Shown: in pieces, positions 9,217 through 16,353 of the stretch | How the letters are laid out: each line of letters begins with the position of its first letter | How positions within the stretch are numbered: position 1 is the stretch's first letter | Assembly (NCBI RefSeq): GCF_040095835.1 | Contig: NZ_JBBMFT010000014.1 | Location: 1-32,453 of the forward strand | Direction of reading: 5' to 3' | Length of the DNA: 32,453 bases | Source of the DNA: Flavonifractor hominis | Lineage (GTDB): Bacteria > Bacillota > Clostridia > Oscillospirales > Oscillospiraceae | Translations under genes and position numbers: made by a program | Notes under the pieces: model-generated | The model's database searches: none | What the model saw: only the letters and a program-made list of their open reading frames with translations | Told to the model about the DNA's origin: nothing

Positions 9217-10284
9217 ATGGACCGGAAACGTCTGAAAGAAAGCGTCGGCCGCATTGCGGCCGGCGCTGTTTCCGGGCAAACGCCCGGCTTTGCGCTGATG
9301 ATGGCCAAGGACGGGGAGGTCCTGCTCAGCGAGGGGTATGGCATGGCCGACCTGGAGCATGGAATTCCCATCCGGCCCGACGACAATTTCATCATTGCCT
9401 CCAACACCAAGCAGTTTACCTGTGTGGCCATCCTGATGCTGATGAGCCGGGGCCTGCTGGAGCTGGACGAGCCCATTGAGCGCTTTTTCCCCGATTTTCC
9501 CGACTACCGCAAGTATGTGACCATCCGTCAGATGATGTGTCACACCACCGGCATCCGGGAGTACTTTGAGGAGGGTTTCCGGGAGAACGAGGAGGCCCTG
9601 CGTACCGCCGATACCGCCGCGCTGCTGGACATCGTGCGGGGCTTTGGCCCCCTGGAGTTTGAGCCGGACACCAAGTTCAGCTACTGCAACTCCGCCTATG
9701 TCATGCTGGGCGACATTGTGCGCCAGCTCACCGGCAAGCCCTTCGGCCGCTTCCTGGAGGAGGAGATCTTTGCGCCGCTTGGCATGGAGCGCACCTTTGC
9801 TCCCGACTACATGGATGTGCGGGATCCCTACCAGGTCCAGGGCTATGAAAAACAGGCGGACGGTACCTTCCGCCGCATGCCCTACGACATGCTGATGGTG
9901 GGTTATGCCGACGGCAACATCTCCTCCAATACCGCGGACCTGCTCAAGTGGCACCACTATCTCTATGAATCCGACTCCGACCTGCTCCTGCCCCGGGCGG
10001 TGCTGAACACCGCCTTTGAGCCCCACCGGCTCAAGGACGGCAGCCTCTCTCCCTATGGCTTCGGCTTCTTTTTGGGAGAGTGTGCCGGCACCCACTCCAA
10101 GACCTATCCCGGCCACCGGGAGATCTGGCACACCGGCGGGACCATGGGCTTTATCTCCCGCTGCTCCCGCTTTGTGGATGAGCGCGTGAGCGTTACCATG
10201 TTGACCAATTACGAGGGCATTCAGCGGGACGAGCTGTTCTTCCCCATGCTGGACGTGCTCTTTGAGGAACTGGACCGTCCCTGA
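9217..10284 (+). CDS. Serine hydrolase of the class-C beta-lactamase/D-aminopeptidase family
   Basis: The protein has 355 residues and the three penicillin-recognising motifs: SNTK (S62-K65, nucleophile and general base), YCN (Y156-N158) and HTG (305-307, in place of KTG). The HTG form is common in D-aminopeptidases, DD-peptidases and esterases of this fold. No signal peptide is visible, so it probably works in the cytoplasm, unlike true beta-lactamases and penicillin-binding proteins. It starts 3 nt after the solute-binding protein stop and precedes the permease, an unusual insertion within a dpp-type operon. This suggests it hydrolyses the imported ligand, probably a D-residue-containing peptide or an ester. 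The exact reaction cannot be determined from sequence. Confidence 0.82.
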   Translation: MDRKRLKESVGRIAAGAVSGQTPGFALMMAKDGEVLLSEGYGMADLEHGIPIRPDDNFIIASNTKQFTCVAILMLMSRGLLELDEPIERFFPDFPDYRKYVTIRQMMCHTTGIREYFEEGFRENEEALRTADTAALLDIVRGFGPLEFEPDTKFSYCNSAYVMLGDIVRQLTGKPFGRFLEEEIFAPLGMERTFAPDYMDVRDPYQVQGYEKQADGTFRRMPYDMLMVGYADGNISSNTADLLKWHHYLYESDSDLLLPRAVLNTAFEPHRLKDGSLSPYGFGFFLGECAGTHSKTYPGHREIWHTGGTMGFISRCSRFVDERVSVTMLTNYEGIQRDELFFPMLDVLFEELDRP

Positions 10285-10332
10285 TCCTGCGGCATTGGCC
10301 GCCCCTACATTCAGCGAAAGGGGTCTTTACCC

Positions 10333-11262
10333 TTGAACGACATCATCAAGTACATCGTCAAGCGTCTGCTCTCGGGCGTGCTGGTCGTGCTGTGCGTCAC
10401 GGTCATCATTTTTGCCATCATGCAGGCTATGCCTGGTGACCCCGTGGAGATGGTCACGGATGTCCGTGTCGCCCCGGAGAAGCTGGCCGAGATCAAGGCC
10501 CAGTGGGGACTGGACAAGCCCCCCGTGCTCCAGTACTTCTACTGGCTGGGCAACATCCTCCAGGGGAACCTGGGTACCTCTATCTCCACCAGCCAGTCGG
10601 TGGGCTATCTCATCCAGCAGCGGCTGCCCTATACCCTGATGCTCACTGGCGCGGCCCTGGCGCTGGAGTATCTGCTGGCTATCCCTCTGGGCCTGCTGGC
10701 GGCGGTGCGGAAAAACGGTGTGGCGGATAAACTGCTCACCGTGGTCACCATCGTGCTGTGGTCCATGCCCGGTTTCTGGCTGGGCGTACTGTTCATGCTG
10801 GTGTTCTCCATCCAGCTGAACCTGTTGCCCATCTCGGGTTATCAGGGCCTTATCTCCCTCATCCTGCCGGCCATCACCCTGGCCCTGCCCAACATGGCCC
10901 AGATCTTCCGCCTGACCCGCAGCGAGGTGCTGGATGTGCTGGATGAGAAATACGTGGTCACCGCCTACGCCAAGGGTATTTCCAAAGGGAAGATCCTGGT
11001 GCGCCACGTGCTGCGCAACGCCCTCATCCCCGTTACCATTACCTTCTTCCTCTCCCTGCCCTGGCTCATCGGCGGCAGCGTGGTGGTGGAGAAGGTATTC
11101 GCCTGGCCCGGCATGGGACAGCTGCTGTGGACTGCCATCTCCAAGCAGGACTTCCCCATCGTGCAGGGCGTGGTGCTCATCATCGCCATCCTGACGGTGG
11201 TGTGCAACCTGATCGGCGATCTCATCGCCGGTATCCTGGATCCTCGGATCCGGCTGGAATAA
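10333..11262 (+). CDS. dppB: Peptide ABC transporter permease, DppB type
   Basis: The protein has 309 residues and about six membrane helices, the usual DppB/OppB size. The first helix (VKRLLSGVLVVLCVTVIIFA) is followed by the extracytoplasmic 'MPGDPVEMV' segment that marks this subfamily. The EAA-type loop (near 'YVVTAYAKGISKGKILVRHVLRNAL') is the ATPase contact. It forms the transmembrane channel with the next gene. The start is TTG at 10333, with AAAGGGG 9 nt upstream; no better start matches the family N-terminus. It lies 48 nt after the hydrolase gene and 16 nt before dppC. Confidence 0.9.
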   Translation: MNDIIKYIVKRLLSGVLVVLCVTVIIFAIMQAMPGDPVEMVTDVRVAPEKLAEIKAQWGLDKPPVLQYFYWLGNILQGNLGTSISTSQSVGYLIQQRLPYTLMLTGAALALEYLLAIPLGLLAAVRKNGVADKLLTVVTIVLWSMPGFWLGVLFMLVFSIQLNLLPISGYQGLISLILPAITLALPNMAQIFRLTRSEVLDVLDEKYVVTAYAKGISKGKILVRHVLRNALIPVTITFFLSLPWLIGGSVVVEKVFAWPGMGQLLWTAISKQDFPIVQGVVLIIAILTVVCNLIGDLIAGILDPRIRLE

Positions 11263-11278
11263 GGAGGCTCGTAAGCAA

Positions 11279-12118
11279 ATGAACAAAGGTACACTGAAAT
11301 TGCGGGCCGTCCTGCGCAACCCCATGGTAGTGATCGGTTTCATCCTCTTTTTCTCCATGGTGCTGGTGGCTATCTTCGCCGACCAGATTGCCCCTCACAG
11401 CTATGAGACCTACGATCTGGCCGATAAACTCATGGCCCCCTGCGCGGAGTTCCCCCTGGGCACCGATCAGTACGGCCGGTGCATCTTCAGCCGCATTGTT
11501 TACGGCTCCCGCATCGGCCTGGGCGTGGGTCTGGTGGCTGTGGCCATTGAGACGGTGATCGGCGTGGCCCTGGGCATCCTGGCCGGCTACTTCGGCAAGG
11601 TGCTGGACAAGATCATCATGTTCGTCACCGACATGGTCTGGTCCATCCCGCCCATCGTGCTGGCTATGGCCATCGTGCTGGTGCTGGGCTCCAGCGCCAT
11701 GAACGTGGCCATCGCTGTGGCCCTGGTCACCTGGGCCCAGTTTACCAAGATCGTCCGGGCCAAGGTCCAGTCCATTCGGGAGCTGCCCTACATCGACGCG
11801 GCCCGGGTCTATGGTGAGAGTGACCTGCAGATCATTCTGCGCTACATCCTGCCCAATCTGCTCTCTACCATCATCATCCTGGCCTCCCTGGCCCTGCCCT
11901 CCGCCATCCTGTCCACGACCTCCATGGGCTTTTTGGGCCTGGGCGCCCAGCAGCCCCAGCCCGACTGGGGCATGATCCTGTCCGACGGCATCCAGTACAT
12001 CCAGCGTGCCCCCTGGATCTCCATCTATCCCGGTGTGGCCATCGTGTGGACGGTGCTGGGCTTCAACCTGACCGGCGAGGGCTTCAAGTCCCTGCTGGAT
12101 CCCCGACTGAAGGTGTAA
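11279..12118 (+). CDS. dppC: Peptide ABC transporter permease, DppC type
   Basis: The protein has 279 residues. The N-terminal helix (MVVIGFILFFSMVLVAIFAD) is followed by the DppC/OppC hallmark 'FPLGTDQYGRCIFSRIVYGSRIGL'-type segment. The EAA loop includes 'YIDAARVYGESDLQIILRYILPNL', which contacts the ATPases. An AAGGAGG site overlaps the dppB stop and is 11 nt before ATG 11279. It pairs with the preceding permease, and its stop is 4 nt from the start of the first ATPase gene, so the two are probably translated together. Confidence 0.9.
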   Translation: MNKGTLKLRAVLRNPMVVIGFILFFSMVLVAIFADQIAPHSYETYDLADKLMAPCAEFPLGTDQYGRCIFSRIVYGSRIGLGVGLVAVAIETVIGVALGILAGYFGKVLDKIIMFVTDMVWSIPPIVLAMAIVLVLGSSAMNVAIAVALVTWAQFTKIVRAKVQSIRELPYIDAARVYGESDLQIILRYILPNLLSTIIILASLALPSAILSTTSMGFLGLGAQQPQPDWGMILSDGIQYIQRAPWISIYPGVAIVWTVLGFNLTGEGFKSLLDPRLKV

Positions 12119-12122
12119 CGAC

Positions 12123-13121
12123 GTGGAAAAGAAACTCTTATCGGTCCAGAACCTCCGGGTGGAGTTCCAGAGCGGAAAGCGTATGGTTCAGGCGGTCAGC
12201 GGCGTCAGCTTCGATATCTACCCCGGGGAGTGCTTTGCCCTGGTGGGGGAGTCGGGCTGCGGCAAGTCCACCACGGCCATGAGCATCATGCGCCTGATCC
12301 GCAAGCCGGGACGCATTACCGGGGGCGCCATCCAGTTTTACGGCGGTCCCAAGGGGCTGGAGGACAAGCCCCAGGATCTGCTCAAGCTTTCGGACAAGGC
12401 CATCACCAAGGTCCGCGGCAAGCAGATCGGCATGATTTTTCAAAACCCTCTGGATTCATTGAACCCTGTTTATACGATTGGTTATCAGGCGGAAGAGGGC
12501 CTGCTGGCCGACGGCGTGCCCAAGAAGGAGGCCCGTCAGCGGGTGCTGGACATGTTCCGCAAGGTGCGCATTACCGACCCGGAGAGCCGCCTGAACAGCT
12601 ATCCCCATGAGATCAGCGGCGGCATGCGCCAGCGGGTCATGATCGCCATGATGCTCTGCCGCAACCCTCAGCTGCTTATCGCAGACGAGCCCACCACCGC
12701 TCTGGACGTGACCATCCAGGCCGGCATCATTGAGCTGATGAATGAGCTGCGTGCCCAGTATGGCACCGCTGTGCTGATGATCACCCACGACTTCGGCATT
12801 GTGGCCGATATGGCCGACCGGGTGGGCGTCATGTACGCCGGCCAGCTGGTAGAGGTAGGCCGGGTGGAGGACATCTTTGATGCGCCGATGCATCCCTATA
12901 CCCGGCTGCTGATGAAGGCTCTGCCCACCATCACCAAGGACATGGGCCGGCTGGAGACCATCCCGGGCAGCGTGCCCAACCTGGCCGAGCTGAAGCCGGG
13001 CTGTCACTTTGCCGACCGCTGCCCCAACGCCACGGCTGAGTGCCGCGGGCAGGTCCCGCCTCTGCGGGAAGTGGAGCCGGGTCATTTCTGTGCCTGTATG
13101 AAAGTAGGTGGCGGAGCATGA
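12123..13121 (+). CDS. dppD: Peptide ABC transporter ATPase, DppD type
   Basis: The protein has 332 residues with a complete ABC ATPase core: Walker A GESGCGKST (42-50), a Q-loop in 'IGMIFQNPLDSLNP', the signature 'ISGGMRQRV' and Walker B 'LLIADEPTTALD' followed by the H-loop 'MITHDFG'. The C-terminal oligopeptide/dipeptide domain includes a Cys-rich 'GCHFADRCPNAT' motif, common in DppD/OppD and likely to bind an iron-sulfur cluster or metal. The start is GTG at 12123, directly after the permease stop. Its TGA overlaps the ATG of the next ATPase gene (ATGA, 13118-13121), indicating translational coupling. Confidence 0.92.
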   Translation: MEKKLLSVQNLRVEFQSGKRMVQAVSGVSFDIYPGECFALVGESGCGKSTTAMSIMRLIRKPGRITGGAIQFYGGPKGLEDKPQDLLKLSDKAITKVRGKQIGMIFQNPLDSLNPVYTIGYQAEEGLLADGVPKKEARQRVLDMFRKVRITDPESRLNSYPHEISGGMRQRVMIAMMLCRNPQLLIADEPTTALDVTIQAGIIELMNELRAQYGTAVLMITHDFGIVADMADRVGVMYAGQLVEVGRVEDIFDAPMHPYTRLLMKALPTITKDMGRLETIPGSVPNLAELKPGCHFADRCPNATAECRGQVPPLREVEPGHFCACMKVGGGA

Positions 13122-14095
13122 ATGAGATCCTGGTCCAGACCGACCATGTAAAGAAATATTTTCCCCTGAAGGGCAGCCTGTCCAAGAAAAAAGCCCGCAG
13201 CGTCAAGGCGGTGGACGACATCACCCTCAGCATCCGGAAAGGGGAGACCCTGGGACTGGTAGGGGAGTCGGGCAGCGGCAAGACCACCCTTTCCCGCATC
13301 CTGCTGGGGCTGCTGCCCCCTACGCAGGGAAAGGTGCTCATCAACGGCAAGGACATCTACGCTCCTGCCAACCGCGCTGAGCGCCACCGCAGTGTGGGCG
13401 CGGTGTTCCAGGACCCGGCCTCTTCCCTGAACCCCAGGGCCACCATCTATCGCTCCCTGGAGCGGCCCCTGCGCATCAACGGCTACGATGCCAAGGATGC
13501 CCGTGAGCTCATCCTGGAGACGGCGGAGAAGGTCAACATCGGCCGGGAGCTGTTGGACCGCTTTCCCCACGAGCTCTCCGGCGGCCAGCAGCAGCGGGTG
13601 TCCATCGCCCGGGCTATCATGCTCAAGCCTCAGCTGGTGATCCTGGACGAGCCGACTTCGGCTCTGGACGTCTCCGTCCAGGCTCAAACCCTCAACGAGC
13701 TGCTCAATCTCCAGCAGGAGTTTGGCCTGACCTATCTGTTCATCACCCACAACCTCTCGGTGGTGCGCTACATGAGCGACCGCATCTGCGTCATGTACGG
13801 AGGAAGACTGATGGAGATGGGGAGCACCCAGGACGTGTATGAACGCCATCTGCATCCCTATACCGCCGGCCTGCTTTCCAGCGTACCGCCGCTGAATCCG
13901 GCCCAGAGAAGCCGGAAACGGTATTTGCTCAGCGGGGATATGCCCAGCCTGATCGATGCCCCCGCAGGCTGCCGGTTCTGCTCCCGCTGCCGGTTTGCCC
14001 GGCCGGAGTGCGCCGGTGAAATGCCTCAGCTGCACGATGTAGGCGGCGGCCACCTGGTGGAGTGCCCCTATGCCCTGGAGCTGGAGGGACAGTAA
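13118..14095 (+). CDS. dppF: Peptide ABC transporter ATPase, DppF type
   Basis: The protein has 325 residues. Walker A is GESGSGKTT, the signature is 'LSGGQQQRV' and Walker B is 'LVILDEPTSALD'. The C-terminal domain ends with the Cys-containing 'GCRFCSRCRFA' segment. It would dimerise with DppD to power import. ATG 13118 is chosen over an in-frame start 26 codons upstream, because it overlaps the dppD stop and begins the family sequence (MNEILVQTDHVKKYF). A strong hairpin terminator follows at 14111-14141, so most transcripts from the operon promoter may end here. Confidence 0.92.
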   Translation: MNEILVQTDHVKKYFPLKGSLSKKKARSVKAVDDITLSIRKGETLGLVGESGSGKTTLSRILLGLLPPTQGKVLINGKDIYAPANRAERHRSVGAVFQDPASSLNPRATIYRSLERPLRINGYDAKDARELILETAEKVNIGRELLDRFPHELSGGQQQRVSIARAIMLKPQLVILDEPTSALDVSVQAQTLNELLNLQQEFGLTYLFITHNLSVVRYMSDRICVMYGGRLMEMGSTQDVYERHLHPYTAGLLSSVPPLNPAQRSRKRYLLSGDMPSLIDAPAGCRFCSRCRFARPECAGEMPQLHDVGGGHLVECPYALELEGQ

Positions 14096-14110
14096 CCCCC
14101 CTGTCGATAC

Positions 14111-14141
14111 AAGCGCCCCCGCTGACGCGGGGGCGCTTTTT
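14111..14141 (+). terminator. Hairpin terminator between dppF and the D-aminoacylase gene
   Basis: A 12-bp perfect stem (AAGCGCCCCCGC with its complement) and a TGAC loop are followed by a short T run. It lies inside an otherwise co-directional gene set, so it may only partly stop transcription. Confidence 0.75.
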
Positions 14142-14155
14142 AAAAAAGGAGTGAA

Positions 14156-15529
14156 ATGGGAATGGAAGAGCTGCGGATCCTCAACGGCCGTTGTCCGGAT
14201 TTTGAGCGCAATGAACTGCGGCACGCCGATCTCACGGTGTCGGACGGCGTGATCACCGGCATATACCCAACCGGCGGAGCACCTCAGGCGGCCCGGGAAT
14301 TGGACGCTGCTGGTTGTGTGGTGTCCCCCGGATGGATCGATATGCATATGCACGAGGAGAACTTTGCCGCTGATGGCTGTAAGCCCGGTATCTCCGAGCT
14401 GATGGTGCGCATGGGTGTGACCACCGGCGTGTGCGGCAACTGCGGCGATCAGTATCAGCCGGTGCGGGTGCTGCGGGAGGCCATTGCCGCCAACGGCGGC
14501 TGGCCCATGCAGTATGTGCCCCTGGCCGGCTACAACCAGTACCGCCACAGCCTGTGCCACCTGGGGTTTTATGACCCGGCCACCCCCGCCCAGCGGGAGG
14601 AGGTGCGCGCTGCCCTCCAGCGGGAGCTGGACGGAGGAGCCTGGGGGATCTCGTTTGGACTGGAATATGATCCCGGTATCTCCACGGAGGAGATGACACA
14701 GGCCGTCCGGGCGCTGGAAGGAGAGGACCTGATGGTATCCATCCACTTCCGTGCCGACTGCGACGGCTGCCTGGACTCGGTGCGGGAGATGGCCCAGCTC
14801 TCCCGGGACACCGGACGGAAGGTAGAGATCTCCCACCTGGGCAGCCTGGCGGCCACGGCGGGCAACATGGCTCCGTCTCTGGAGATCATCAACCGTGAGA
14901 TGGCGGAGAACCCCAAGCTGGGCTATGACGTGTATCCTTATACCGCATTCTGCACCGCCATCGGCTCGGCGGTGTTCGACATGGACTGGCGCAGCAAGTG
15001 GAACCGGGATTATGACTGTATCCAGCTGCTCTATCCGCCCTATCAGAACCAGCGCTGCACGGAAGAACTCTATGAGCGCCTGCGCCGGGAGCAGCCCGAG
15101 CAGAATGTGGTGGTCTTTGCCATGGATGAGGAGCAGGTAGCCATGGCCATTGCCAATCCCAACGGCTTTTTCGGCAGTGACGGCGGTTTGAGCGGCGGTG
15201 CCGGCCACCCGAGGGCAGCTGGTACCTTTCCGCGGATCCTGGGACGCTATGTGCGGGAACAGGGCGTGCTGACGCTGATGCAGGCCCTGGACAAGCTGAC
15301 CCGCCGTCCGGCCCGCTACCTGGGGCTTCGGGACCGGGGAGAGATCCGTCCCGGCTTCCGGGCCGACCTGACTATCTTCGATCCGGACACCATCCGGGAC
15401 GGCGCCCGCTTTGATGATCTGTATGTCCCCAACGTGGGGATCCGGCATGTGCTGGTGGGCGGCGTAGCCGCCCTGGAGGACGGCCGGAGGACCGGCGCCA
15501 TGCCCGGTGCGCTGCTGACCCGGGCGTAA
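14156..15529 (+). CDS. N-acyl-D-amino-acid deacylase-like amidohydrolase (D-aminoacylase family)
   Basis: The protein has 457 residues and the amidohydrolase fold. The metal motif is HMH (H64, H66). Cys96 in GVCGNCG matches the bridging cysteine of characterised D-aminoacylases, also numbered about 96. Other likely metal or catalytic residues are H197 (SIHFR), H227 (EISHLG) and D342 (GSDGG). Enzymes of this family release D-amino acids from N-acyl-D-amino acids; some relatives cleave D-glutamate derivatives or other amides, so the substrate is inferred. The start is ATG 14156 or 14162; AAGGAG lies 4 or 10 nt upstream respectively. It follows the peptide transporter operon after a terminator. 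With the racemase and the D-aminopeptidase-like hydrolase it suggests D-residue metabolism. Confidence 0.82.
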   Translation: MGMEELRILNGRCPDFERNELRHADLTVSDGVITGIYPTGGAPQAARELDAAGCVVSPGWIDMHMHEENFAADGCKPGISELMVRMGVTTGVCGNCGDQYQPVRVLREAIAANGGWPMQYVPLAGYNQYRHSLCHLGFYDPATPAQREEVRAALQRELDGGAWGISFGLEYDPGISTEEMTQAVRALEGEDLMVSIHFRADCDGCLDSVREMAQLSRDTGRKVEISHLGSLAATAGNMAPSLEIINREMAENPKLGYDVYPYTAFCTAIGSAVFDMDWRSKWNRDYDCIQLLYPPYQNQRCTEELYERLRREQPEQNVVVFAMDEEQVAMAIANPNGFFGSDGGLSGGAGHPRAAGTFPRILGRYVREQGVLTLMQALDKLTRRPARYLGLRDRGEIRPGFRADLTIFDPDTIRDGARFDDLYVPNVGIRHVLVGGVAALEDGRRTGAMPGALLTRA

Positions 15530-15541
15530 CACCGAAAGACA

Positions 15542-15579
15542 AAAACCCCGCCGCCTGCAAACGCAGGCGGCGGGGTTTT
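15542..15579. terminator. Bidirectional terminator between D-aminoacylase and gntR
   Basis: A perfect 17-bp stem (AAAACCCCGCCGCCTGC and its complement, 4-nt loop AAAC) is flanked by A and T runs, so it works on either strand. It ends both converging transcription units. Confidence 0.9.
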
Positions 15580-15601
15580 CTTTATGGAAAGGAGCTGATC
15601 T

Positions 15602-16291
15602 TCAGCCCGGTACCGCATCCAGAAAATACTCCGGGTGCTGGACACGGATGGCTTTGGCATCGATTCGATACCGGTTCAGATGAGTTTCCATCAGTGCATG
15701 CGCCGTAGCCGCATCGTGAGCGGCAATGGCCTGCATCAGATCCTCATGATCCTGAACAATCCGATCATTTTTCACCGAACTCAGAGCTACGCTTCGTACC
15801 CGGTCAAAATGGATGGAGATCGTATCCATCAAGGCGTAGACCTGGCTTTTATGAGCGATCTCAAACAAGATCCGGTGAAACTCGTTGTCCAAATCCATTA
15901 ACGTTTCCGGATAATAATTTTGCAAATAAAACTTCTGAAGCGCGATATTTTCCTCCAGCCGCTGCAGGTCTGCTGGAGTGACCATTTTACAGGCCAAATC
16001 GATCACCGCGCACTCCAGAACCTTCCGCATAAACTGGGATTCCTCCACCAACTCATAATCGATGAGGGAGACCACACTGCCTTTCTGAGGGTAGATCCGG
16101 ACGATCTTGACCTTAGAAAGCTCGATGAGCGCCTCCCGCACCGGAGTGCGGGAGAGGCCCATCGCAGCGGAAAGTTCATTTTCGCTCACCATGCTGCCGG
16201 GCGCGAGCTCCAGACGCACGATGTTATCCCGAATGGTGCGCAGCGCATAATCGCGCCCCGTCTCCCGGGGGAGACGCTTGGGCAGGTGCAT
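15602..16291 (-). CDS. GntR-family transcriptional regulator (FadR/FCD subfamily), probable hexuronate repressor
   Basis: The protein has 229 residues. The N-terminal winged helix-turn-helix includes LSRTPVREALIEL, the GntR recognition helix. The C-terminal all-helical FCD domain has the metal/ligand-site residues in 'DLDNEFHRILFEIAHKS' and a late 'ALMETHLNRY' helix. FCD regulators such as ExuR, UxuR and LldR bind sugar acids or other carboxylates and release TNGTATACNA-type operators. ATG 16291 is chosen over longer alternatives (16330 and TTG 16357) because AGGAGG lies 8 nt upstream. It is the last gene of the dctPQM-uxuA-uxuB operon, with no promoter visible in the preceding 62 bp. The perfect palindrome in the dctP promoter is its likely operator, so it would control its own synthesis. 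Confidence 0.85.
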   Translation of the reverse strand: MHLPKRLPRETGRDYALRTIRDNIVRLELAPGSMVSENELSAAMGLSRTPVREALIELSKVKIVRIYPQKGSVVSLIDYELVEESQFMRKVLECAVIDLACKMVTPADLQRLEENIALQKFYLQNYYPETLMDLDNEFHRILFEIAHKSQVYALMDTISIHFDRVRSVALSSVKNDRIVQDHEDLMQAIAAHDAATAHALMETHLNRYRIDAKAIRVQHPEYFLDAVPG

Positions 16292-16353
16292 GATATTCGC
16301 CTCCTGGTTGTTCACGGAGCGGTACACCATGGAGGACGCGCCACGCCCCGAAT

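Noticed and set aside
7639..10131. Open frame of 830 codons on the minus strand
   Set aside because: It is antisense to the solute-binding protein and hydrolase genes, spans both, and translates to a His/Gly/Val-rich sequence with no recognisable domain.
13082..15532. Open frame of 816 codons on the minus strand
   Set aside because: It is antisense to dppF and the D-aminoacylase gene, crosses a terminator, and its product has no family signature.
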